A stretch of DNA of 64,000 bases, from contig CM074128.1 of NCBI GenBank assembly GCA_037178625.1, forward strand, positions 1,426,001 through 1,490,000. Direction: 5' to 3'. The stretch comes from Skeletonema tropicum. Its lineage: Eukaryota; Bacillariophyta; Thalassiosirophyceae; Thalassiosirales; Thalassiosiraceae. The notes under the pieces were generated by a model. The model was not told the origin of the DNA. It did not search any database and was given only the letters and a program-made list of their open reading frames with translations. Both the position numbers and the translations under genes were made by a program. This document shows, piece by piece, positions 34,684 through 44,066 of this stretch. Positions within the stretch are counted from its first letter, which is position 1, and every line of letters begins with the position of its first letter.

Positions 34684-37600
34684 ATTCTACCAAATCGTAT
34701 CTATCGCCATCAGTATGGGCATGAGCCGCTTCTAGAGGCCCATTCTAGTCGGCGGTGATACTAGACAAGCTCATTTGTACCGCTCAAACGACTAGCGTCC
34801 GTAGAAGCGATGCTACAACCTCGTAGCTGATGTGAGAGGTCCAGGTCCAGCGAGGGCTTGCCAGCAGCACCACATTCTACCAAATCGTATCTATCGCCAT
34901 CAGTATGGGCATGAGCCGCTTCTGGAGGCCCATTCTAGTCGGCGGTGATACTAGACAAGCTCATTTGTACCGCTCAGACGACTAGCGTACGTAGAAGCGA
35001 TGCTACAACCTCGTAGCTGATGTGAGAGGTCTAGTGTGAGCTGGCCAGCAGCACCACAGTCTACCAAATCGTATCTATCGCCATCAGTATGGGCATGAGC
35101 CGCTTCTAGAGGCCCATTCTAGTCGGCGGTGATACTAGACAAGCTCATTCGACTAGCGTCTGTAGAAGCGATGCTACGACGTCGTAGATGATGTGAGAAG
35201 TCCTGTGTGAGCTGGCCAGCAGCACCACATTCTACCAAATCGTATCTATCGCCATCAGTATGGGCATGAGCCGCTTCTAGAGGCCCTTCCTAGTAAGCAA
35301 TGATACTAGACAAGCTCATTTGTACCGCTCAGTTGACTACTCAGCATCCGTAGAAGCGATTCTACAACCTCGTAGATGATGTGAGAGGTCTAGTGTGAGC
35401 TGGCCAGCAGCACCACATTCTATAAAATCGTACCATATCTGTCGCCGTCAGCATGCCGGGTGGTACTAGACAAGCTCATTTGTACCGCTCAGACGACTCT
35501 AGTGGTGAACTTACGCGAACTAAACCCCCCTACTCGGCTTAGACCCCCCCTCCAAATCACAGCCTAGCCAAAATATTTAGACCCCCCTCCCCGTTTCTAC
35601 TAGTAGTTACTAGGAAATTAGTATGTGACTATTCCGAAAGTCAGACCCCCCTAGAGCAGACTAGCCAAAATTTTTAGACCCCGGGGGGGGTTTAGTTCGC
35701 AGAGGTTCACTACGTAGATGCGATGCTACAACCTCGTAGCTGATGTGAGAGGTCCTGTGTGAGCTGGCCAGCAGCACCACATTCTACAATATTGTATCTA
35801 TCGCCATCAGTATAGGCATGAGCCGCTTCTAGAGGCCCATCCTAGTAAGCAATGATACTAGACAAACTCATTTGTACCACTCAGTTGACTACTTAGCATC
35901 CGTAGAAGCGATTCTACAACCTCGTAGATGATGTGAGAGGTCTAGTGTGAGCTGGCCAGCAGCACCATATTCTACCAAATCGTATCTATCGCCATCAGTA
36001 TAGGCATGAGCCGCTTCTAGAGGCCCATTCTAGTCGGCGGTGATACTAGACAAGCTCATTTGTACCGCTCAGACGACTACTTAGCGTCCGTAGAAGCGAT
36101 GCTACAACCTCGTAGCTGATGTGAGAGGACTAGTGTGAGCTGGCCAGCAGCACCATATTCTACCAAATCGTATCTATCGCCATCAGTATGGGCATGAGCC
36201 GCTTCTGGAGGCCCATTCTAGTCGGCGGTGATACTAGACAAGCTCATTTGTACCGCTCAGACGACTAGCGTCTGTAGAAGCGATGCTACAACCTCGTAGC
36301 TGATGTGAGAAGTCCTGTGTGGGCTGGCCTGCAGCACCACATTCTATCAAATTGTATTTATCGCCGTCAGTATGGGCATGAGCCGCTTCTAGAGGCCCAT
36401 TCTAGTCGGCGGTGATACTAGACAAGCTCATTTGTACCGCTCAGACGACTACCGTATCGTACGTAGAAGCGATGCTACAACCTCGTAGCTGATGTGAGAG
36501 GTCCAGTGTACTGCAGCACCACATTCTATCAAATTGTATTTATCGCCGTCAGTATGGGCATGAGCCGCTTCTAGAGGCCCATTCTAGTTGGCGGTGATAG
36601 TAGACAAGCTCATTTGTACCGCTCAGACGACTACTTAGCGTCCGTAGAAGCGATGCTACATCCTCGTAGATGATGTGAGAGGTCTAGTGTGAGCTGGCCT
36701 GCAGCACCACATTCTATCAAATTGTATTTATCGCCGTCAGTATGGGCATGAGCCGCTTCTAGAGGCCCATTATAGTTGGCGGTGATAGTAGACAAGCTCA
36801 TTTGTACCGCTCAGACGACTACTTAGCGTCCGTAGAAGCGATGCTACATCCTCGTAGATGATGTGAGAGGTCTAGTGTGAGCTGGCCTGCAGCACCACAT
36901 TCTACCAAATCGTATCTATCGCCATCAGTATGGGCATGAGCCGCTTCTGGAGGCCCATTCTAGTCGGCGGTGATACTAGACAAGCTCATTTGTACCGCTC
37001 AGACGACTCTAGTGTACGTAGAAGCGATGCTACAACCTCGTAGCTGATGTGAGAGGACTAGTGTGAGCTGGCCAGCAGCACCATATTCTACCAAATCGTA
37101 TCTATCGCCATCAGTATGGGCATGAGCCGCTTCTAGAGGCCCATTCTAGTCGGCGGTGATACTAGACAAGCTCATTTGTACCGCTCAGACGACTAGCGTC
37201 TGTAGAAGCGATGCTACAACCTCGTAGCTGATGTGAGAAGTCCTGTGTGGGCTGGCCTGCAGCACCACATTCTATCAAATTGTATCTATCGCCGTCAGTA
37301 TGGGCATGAGCCGCTTCTAGAGGCCCATTCTAGTCGGCGGTGATACTAGACAAGCTCATTTGTACCGCTCAGACGACTACCGTATCGTACGTAGAAGCGA
37401 TGCTACAACCTCGTAGCTGATGTGAGAGGTCCAGTGTACTGCAGCACCACATTCTATCAAATTGTATTTATCGCCGTCAGTATGGGCATGAGCCGCTTCT
37501 AGAGGCCCATTATAGTTGGCGGTGATAGTAGACAAGCTCATTTGTACCGCTCAGACGACTACTTAGCGTCCGTAGAAGCGATGCTACATCCTCGTAGATG

Positions 37601-38244
37601 ATGTGAGAGGTCTAGTGTGAGCTGGCCTGCAGCACCACATTCTACCAAATCGTATCTATCGCCATCAGTATGGGCATGAGCCGCTTCTAGAGGCCCATTC
37701 TAGTCGGCGGTGATACTAGACAAGCTCATTTGTACCGCTCAGACGACTACTTAGCGTCCGTAGAAGCGATGCTACAACCTCGTAGCTGATGTGAGAGGAC
37801 TAGTGTGAGCTGGCCAGCAGCACCACATTCTACCAAATCGTATCTATCGCCGTCAGTATGGGCATGAGCCGCGCGCTTTTGGCCCATTCTAGTCGGCGGT
37901 GATACTAGACAAGCTCATTTGTACCGCTCAGACGACTCTAGTGTACGTAGAAGCGATGCTACAACCTCGTAGCTGATGTGAGAGGTCCTGTGTGAGCTGG
38001 CCAGCAGCACCACATTCTACCATATCGTATCTATCGCCGTCAGTATGGGCATGAGCCGCTTCTAGAGGCCCATTCTAGTCGGCGGTGATACTAGACAAGC
38101 TCATTTGTACCGCTCAAACGACTAGCGTCTGTAGATGCGATGCTACAACCTCGTAGCTGATGTGAGAGGTGTAGGTCCAGCGAGGGCTTGCCAGCAGCAC
38201 CACATTCTACCAAATCGTATCTATCGCCATCAGTATGGGCATGA
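34628..38244. repeat. tandem satellite array, about 19 copies of a ~187-bp unit
   Basis: Unit landmark C-C-(A/T)-GCAGCACCA starts at 34671, 34861, 35045, 35216, 35404, 35768, 35956, 36144, 36328, ~36510, 36698, 36886, 37072, 37256, ~37438, 37626, 37814, 38001 and 38191; spacing is mostly 182-190 bp. Units contain short palindromes such as GTAGAAGCGATGCTAC and TTCTAGAGG. The block of copies 8-12 is repeated as copies 13-16 with one or two differences per unit, so there is higher-order structure. Copies 1/2 and 18/19 share the junction GTCCAGCGAGGGCTTG. Copy 5 is shortened and followed by an inserted element. No coding capacity. Confidence 0.95.
35505..35710. mobile_element. small inverted-repeat element (MITE-like), copy B, inserted in the satellite
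   Basis: A 206-bp insert interrupts the satellite. Its ends are inverted repeats of about 26 bp: GTGAACTTACGCGAACTAAA plus C6 at the left, GTGAACCTCTGCGAACTAAA plus C-run on the opposite strand at the right. Comparison with uninterrupted units (ACTCTAGTG then TACGTAG) shows a precise insertion without target-site duplication. Inside are several AGACCCCCC and TAGCCAAAAT motifs shared with 21357-21547. Confidence 0.8.
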
Positions 38245-38871
38245 ACTGGTACGTGGAGGAATGATTTCAGTACAGAATGACACTTTTTACTCAGCATGTC
38301 TTCTTTTTCATCCTCTTCATTGTTGGCATCAAACTCTCTGCTGCTGAAGTTTTTGAAAATGCAAGGTGGGCGATGACGGCAATGGAGGCGGAGAGAGACC
38401 TATCATAGAGGCTTTTGTAACATTGTTCAAAGTTGATAGCGCAAGAGAGGTTCTTCGATCGAGTGTTTTAGTACACACACAGGGACACACAAGTTGGTTT
38501 TGATTTTTATGAGGGTTACGTCCTTCACGTGATGAGGTGTCACGTGATGAAGTGTCACGTGATAGAATGTCACGTTTCACGTGATCACGTGAAAAATATT
38601 TCTTCGTGAAGCGTGAAGCTAGTATTGTAAGTAGGAGAAGTGATCAGCTCAGCATCATCTAGCAGGGCTCTCTCACGAGGTCAATCATGTTGGTTCGCGT
38701 TTCGCGTCAAGCACAACATCCCCAGCGGCAGCGGTTATTGCGGTTGACACATTCACATGAGTGTGGGAAATGTGGGGAATGTTTATTGCGGTGTAATACG
38801 AAGGCAGCAAGCAATCATTTCTTATCTCGAGGAGGAGCTATGTCCCAATATTAGAAGCAGAAAAGGGAGCT
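38245..38871. other. intergenic region upstream of the GT64 gene
   Basis: From the satellite end to the GT64 start; no gene seen. It contains the CACGTG cluster listed separately. Confidence 0.5.
38526..38591. promoter_or_regulatory. cluster of five CACGTG palindromes
   Basis: CACGTG occurs at 38526, 38541, 38556, 38578 and 38586, with a CACGTT half site at 38571; the first four sites are exactly 15 bp apart as a tandem repeat (TCACGTGATGARGTG). CACGTG is the G-box/E-box core bound by bHLH and bZIP factors. It lies 280-350 bp before the GT64 start codon. A regulatory role is inference; it may simply be a microsatellite. Confidence 0.5.
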
Positions 38872-40518
38872 ATGTGTAGGGGAGGAGGCAAAGATACAAC
38901 TAGAAGTCCAGCACATTCTTTTGGTTTCAAAGCGTCTAAACTGCTGCTTAGACTGGTTGGTTTGCTACTATTCCTCTGCATCCTGATATCTTTTCATATT
39001 GGTAATTACTATCATCTCAATCATCAACAATACATATCCACAACAAAGGCACAAAAGATCGAACAGTTTTATCGAAAGGAAAGAAAGTTCACAAACACAA
39101 GCAAAACAAATCAAGTGTCGCAAACTAACCCTATTCACGAAAGAGCTGCATTTGAATCTATAATAGAACGCGTGAAGTGGATTGAAGAACAGTGCAGTAG
39201 AGTACCAGATTATCAGAGGCAAACGCTTACAACATCTCTAAAAAATGCGACGGATTTGCCTCCTTTGCCTGAAGGAGGTGTGGCAATAGCATTGAAGCGA
39301 TGGATGGAGGATAATGACCAAAAGCCATGCGGTGCAGCCAATAGTGACGATTGCCCTACATGCTACCTTCCCCCGCCAAAATCATGCGAGGTTACAACAT
39401 ATACTCTCATCATCATGGCACACACTACTAGACGTCTCAAAAAGTTCATAGATCCATTGACTGAAATGATGGACGAATGGCAAGGAATGACAGAAATAAT
39501 CATTGTTTGGAACTCTCCTCGAACGAATTTAACTGCAGTGAGCACAGAGAAAGAGCAGAAATATGCAACAAAACTTCTAGCTTGGGATGAAGATCCAAGT
39601 CATCCACTTCGCATTTTCTTCTCATTGGAAGAGGGTCTAACCAACAATTTACTCAATAGGTATCATCCGAAACTCCGACCAAAGAATCAAGCAGTCATGT
39701 ACTTTGACGATGACGGGCCTTTCTTTAGTAAGGAGGCAATGGTAGATGTTGGATTCCAGCTTTGGAGGCGCAACTCAAATGTACAGGTTGGGGCATGGCC
39801 TAGGAATATCCGATATTTGAGTAGTAGAATGAAAGTTGCAGCAAAAAAGGGTCTAAAAGGAAACATGGGTATCGTAGCCAACGATGTCCAAGGTGGCAGT
39901 GACATTTCATATCCTTCATTTACGCCCTTCTGTCGGAATGTCACACAAGATTATGTTGAGTACAATAGAGACTCATTTCCAGACTTCAATGCACATATTC
40001 TTTTACCGTCCGGGTCTATCTTGCATCGTAACTTCTTTTGCTTCATATGGCACCCGGCCTTTGAAGAACTGAGAGACTGGGTTGCACATCACAAAACTAT
40101 GCCTGACGATATGACTGTATCGATGTTGGTGTCTCATTTGACTGGCAAGGCCCCGCGAACATTTCCAAGGGAAATCAGTGCTACTGAATTTGATCGTAAC
40201 GTTGAAAGAAGCGAAGAAAGGGGAATAGGTGGAGGAATCATTCTAGATCAATCTCATCGCAGACTCGGATTGTGGAATAAGAAAGGATGGTTCGATATGA
40301 GGGTTGAGGCCATTAATTCTATCCTCGGCTATTTTGGCTCTATGCATCCTGGATCAGTAGGATGGTGCGCTGGTACCATATATTCACAGGATAATGATGA
40401 AAGTCACAGTGTATGCATTCCTGAGAAGCCAACGATGAAGTTGATCCCGTGGCTTAACGAAGGGATTAGTTCCAAACATTGTCCTACAGGAGATACAACA
40501 AGTTCAAGTGTGAAATGA
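38872..40518 (+). CDS. glycosyltransferase family 64 (exostosin C-terminal-like), type II membrane protein
   Basis: Single exon, 548 residues. Signal anchor at about 24-46 (LLLRLVGLLLFLCILISFHI), a stem, then a GT64 domain: YTLIIMAHTTRRLKKFIDPL, IIIVWNSPRTN, LNNRY-like NNLLNRYHPKLRP, the DXD-type metal/nucleotide-sugar motif YFDDDG (D279-D281), and late-domain motifs SGSILHRNFF and PDDMTVSMLVSHLTGKAP corresponding to the family's gaflHr.y and DiaMn.l motifs. GT64 enzymes transfer N-acetylhexosamines in the Golgi or ER lumen; the acceptor here is unknown. The nearby chitin-binding wall protein and other secretory enzymes fit cell-wall or glycoprotein work (inference). A CACGTG cluster lies upstream. 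Confidence 0.9.
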   Translation: MCRGGGKDTTRSPAHSFGFKASKLLLRLVGLLLFLCILISFHIGNYYHLNHQQYISTTKAQKIEQFYRKERKFTNTSKTNQVSQTNPIHERAAFESIIERVKWIEEQCSRVPDYQRQTLTTSLKNATDLPPLPEGGVAIALKRWMEDNDQKPCGAANSDDCPTCYLPPPKSCEVTTYTLIIMAHTTRRLKKFIDPLTEMMDEWQGMTEIIIVWNSPRTNLTAVSTEKEQKYATKLLAWDEDPSHPLRIFFSLEEGLTNNLLNRYHPKLRPKNQAVMYFDDDGPFFSKEAMVDVGFQLWRRNSNVQVGAWPRNIRYLSSRMKVAAKKGLKGNMGIVANDVQGGSDISYPSFTPFCRNVTQDYVEYNRDSFPDFNAHILLPSGSILHRNFFCFIWHPAFEELRDWVAHHKTMPDDMTVSMLVSHLTGKAPRTFPREISATEFDRNVERSEERGIGGGIILDQSHRRLGLWNKKGWFDMRVEAINSILGYFGSMHPGSVGWCAGTIYSQDNDESHSVCIPEKPTMKLIPWLNEGISSKHCPTGDTTSSSVK

Positions 40519-40929
40519 GAATGTTACATTTTGTATGACCAGTGTCAAATCTACTTACTCATCTTATTTCTTGCTACAACCCCTAATGCAACAAGAGTTA
40601 GCTGAGCTGCAACCTGCAACTTCCTGCCTTCGCCACTACATACTAAAAGTACTGTAAGCGTAAGTACATCATCATCTCGATCGCAACAAAATGTGACTGA
40701 TTGTGACAGATGATGACATCATATTCGGTCCATTGAAGGCCCAACAGGTTTTTACCTTCGAGGCTGTACTGAAATCTTCTAATCATTTAACTCTCACCAA
40801 TAAGCCGGCCGCACCAAGCAAGGTTGACTGTGCGGATGAAGGCCATAAGTATCAAAGTGGATGTAGAGTGGAAACAACATTATGATGACAGCAGTAGTGG
40901 AAGAATAAGGGAGTTAATACGATCGTAAC
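40519..40929. other. intergenic region
   Basis: No gene seen between the GT64 and chitin-binding genes; a 61-codon frame at 40703-40885 has no distinguishing features. It presumably holds the promoter of the wall-protein gene. Confidence 0.4.
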
Positions 40930-43028
40930 ATGACTCGTATCATCATAACAGCCCTTCTTGCCATCTCGGTCTGCAGCGGCGACGAAACCAGCAACACACG
41001 AGATTTGCATGAGCACGACCGCTCACTCGCATCTAAAACATACTGCCCTCCTGAAAAGTCGGGAAGAGTGCCCACCGAAAATTGCAAAGGCTACGTTGAG
41101 TGCATTAAGGGAGTTCAAAGCAACAATTTATTCCCCTGCCCTCCAGGCACCATCTTTGACGTTGCTGCTGATACCTGCAACTGGCCAGATGCAGTATCAG
41201 ACTGCAGCCCATACATTGCTTACGCTGGCGGTCAAACTGGAGATGAAGAAGTAGATGAAAGTAGCGCGCACAATTACTGCCCAGCCGAGTATACCGGAAG
41301 GGCGCCGAGTTCCAGGTGCTCTGGTTATGTCAACTGTGCCTATGGGGAACAAATGTCCTTCGCACAGTGCCAAGAAAAAACAACATTTGATAGTGAAACA
41401 CAAATGTGCAAAGCTGGTATGACAGAGTGCAAGCTGCTCGTGGAGTTAATGGAAGGAATGAGTGATGAGTTGATTCCAATGGACGGTAAACTTGAAGATT
41501 CGGATAGAGTCGTCTTTCCTCGGGATTGCTCAGGAAAATTTACGGGTAAAGCTGCCATTAATGACTGCGCAGGTTACATTGATTGTAGAGAAGGAGTAGA
41601 AATTGCTCGGTACAATTGCACCCAAGGATTATTATTTGACAGAATACTTGGGCTATGTAATTGGAGAAGTTCCGTGATTTGTGAATCATCGTCTCCCTCA
41701 TTCAAGCCAACACCCTCACCATCGACGGCTTCACCGACTCCATGGGACCCAAACAACGTTTATTATCCCAATTGGTCTGAAGGTGTATGCGTAAATGATG
41801 GGTTGCAACCAGAGGGCGTTGACGAGGACTATTTATTTTCTGACGTTGACGTATGCTGTGAGAAACATTTCCCAATGAATCCAGAATGTACAAGGTTGAC
41901 ACCTCCACCGACATTTGGTCCTACTACTCTCGACATGGCCCCGAAGATTTGGTACCCTGACTATAAGAACAAGCTCTGCAAGAGAGATGGGAACCACGGT
42001 CCTTATGAACAAAACTTCTTCAGCTCCTATGAAAGATGCTGCAAATTTGACTTTATGGATGAGGCCAAATGCATGGAAAACAAGCCTCCAATGTATTATG
42101 CGAATTATGATACGAACACATGTACCAAAGACGGGACTCCTTCTGCTTATGAAGACAAATTTTTCGCGACTCATCAAGAATGTTGTCAATACGATTGGAT
42201 TCACACTGAAACTTGTACTTCGGCAGGGAATGTGTTAGTGCAGAATAGTGCTCCCGCTGTCGTCGAAGTCGAAGTTGAAGTGAAATACTACCCAGATCTG
42301 TAAGTAGTGTGCTGCCATCTTTGTTTGATTGAGTAGAGAATCGCGCTAATACGTTGTGAATTGTGACTGAATTTACGTCTACCCATACGATGACAGTACA
42401 AACAGTAAGTGCAAATGTGATGGGAAACAGAGGAATACAGATGCGATATTCGCCAGTTACATCGAGTGTTGCGAATATCCATGGCTCAACAGAAATGAAT
42501 GTATGAAGTTCGCTGATGAATGCACTGCTCAAAATGTGTTAGTGCAGAACAGTGCTCCCGCTGTCGTCGAAGTTGAAGTGAAATACTACCCAGATCTGTA
42601 AGTAGTGTGCTGTCATCTTTTTTTGATTGAGTAGAGAATCGCGCTAATACGTTGTGAATTTTGACTGAATTTACGTCTACCCATACGATGACAGTACAAA
42701 CAGTAAGTGCAAATGTGATGGGAAACAGAGGAATACAGATGCGATATTCGCCAGTTACATCGAGTGTTGCGAATATCCATGGCTCAACAGAAATGAATGT
42801 ATGAAGTTCGCTGATGAATGCACTGCTCAAACTGATCCTGCTCCCTCGCAAACTATCTCGAGTACTGGCTTTTGGTATCCTGACCCATTATCAAATCGAT
42901 GCAAGAATGACGGAAACAATCCAGATGGAGTGCTTGTGTTTACATCATACCAAGTTTGTTGTTTTAGAAGCATGCCTAGTATTTCAAAACAGTGTGAGAG
43001 TAACAGTAGAACTTCCATGACCACTTAG
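40930..43028 (+). CDS. secreted chitin-binding cell-wall protein (p150-like), with duplicated exon
   Basis: Exons 40930-42299, 42397-42597 and 42695-43028 join in phase 2 across two near-identical 97-bp introns to give 634 residues. A signal peptide (MTRIIITALLAISVCSG) precedes three CBM14/peritrophin-A-type domains with six-Cys spacing at about 38-93, 115-167 and 199-252 (e.g. CKGYVECIKG, CAGYIDCREG). A Ser/Pro/Thr linker follows, then six modules of the form (W/Y)YP(D/N)...C..DG...(F/Y)...CC.......C, a pattern frequent in diatom secreted proteins. The p150 proteins of Thalassiosira girdle bands share chitin-binding domains, so a wall or chitin-fibre role is likely. Modules 4 and 5 are encoded by the recent exon duplication and are identical. 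Ends with a short Ser/Thr tail. Confidence 0.9.
42229..42829 (+). repeat. recent tandem duplication of an exon plus intron, period ~304 bp
   Basis: 42229-42532 and 42533-42829 are nearly identical, including the 97-bp intron; I count a 6-bp indel (GTCGAA) in a GAAGTN tract plus about four substitutions. Each unit carries the end of one exon, an intron, and the start of the next, so duplication created a complete new internal exon of 201 nt without breaking the frame. Confidence 0.93.
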
Positions 43029-44066
43029 TGGGATCTAGGTGATGCAAGAGCTACCGTGAGGAGAATGGGTGGAAAAGTTTAGATGATTATTGTAGTACCT
43101 ATGTAGATTGTAAGATAGCACTTTGGTTGACACAACATACATTAAAACCAACAAATTTCAGTTGAGGAGGGCCGGCGAATAGCCAACTAACATGCACCCC
43201 GATGTGGGATTGTGTTGGTTGGGGGGGGTGGACGGATCGTAGCGGGTAGTGAAATGCTTCGACCATCCGTGGAGGCATGTAATGCAAGCATTAGTGATGC
43301 TCCGGTATTACAAAAAGTAGTCTGACGGTGTCGCACAATGTGCGACAATAACCGGGCAGGGTTATTAGAACAGTTACTACACAAGATCAAAGCCAATAGG
43401 CGAAGAGAGATGATCGCAGGGTCACGCGAGATCTTGATGGCTGGAGGGAGTGGTGCAGGTGTGATCAAAAGTCCAGATATCGCTGCGGAAAAGGGAGAAA
43501 TATTGAGGGTTTCTTAGTGTCCGGGGTCCGGGGTCCGGGATTCTCGTGTCCGGATTTCTGAGCGGGCAAACTACAAATACTGTGGACGGGCAACTTCTGT
43601 AGAAACACTGAACTTTTTAGCGCGATGATCTCCCAGCCACATCACCAGCACACATCATGGCAACATACACTCTTTCCCTCTCGAGATAAGTATTCAGGGT
43701 GTAATACGACTGAGTCTGCACAGGTCTGCAGCACAACTGCAGCAATTAGCATTTTTATGAGCAGAGTTGAAATATTTGTATACTCGCGTGGAAGATACAA
43801 AATGTGTCAAGCTTTGCTGAAGACTACATAAAAATGTTGTATGTACTTCAATCCTTTCAAGATCAAAGGTTCAAGAAGCTATGTATCTACTTTGTCATAC
43901 AATGCGACAGCTAATGTACTTCATAACTGAAACGCAAGTTTTTTTTTTCAATTTGTACACCTAGAAAAATATATACTACTCACATTTATCGTAATGTACA
44001 ACATGCAAGCTATATGCAATGAAATAGAAGTTCAAGTGATTGATCCTCACCTAACTTTCCAACTAC
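43029..44066. other. intergenic region between convergent genes
   Basis: About 1 kb with no supported gene. It includes a G-run near 43220 and a short GGGTCCG direct repeat near 43520. Frames at 43187-43468 and 43625-43831 look like chance. Confidence 0.45.

Noticed and set aside
34628..38244. Regular repeats considered as a CRISPR-like array
   Set aside because: The units are ~187 bp head-to-tail copies with no constant-repeat/variable-spacer pattern, in a eukaryotic genome; it is a satellite.
43187..43831. Short frames in the intergenic region after the wall-protein gene
   Set aside because: Brief, compositionally random, and without splice partners or motifs.
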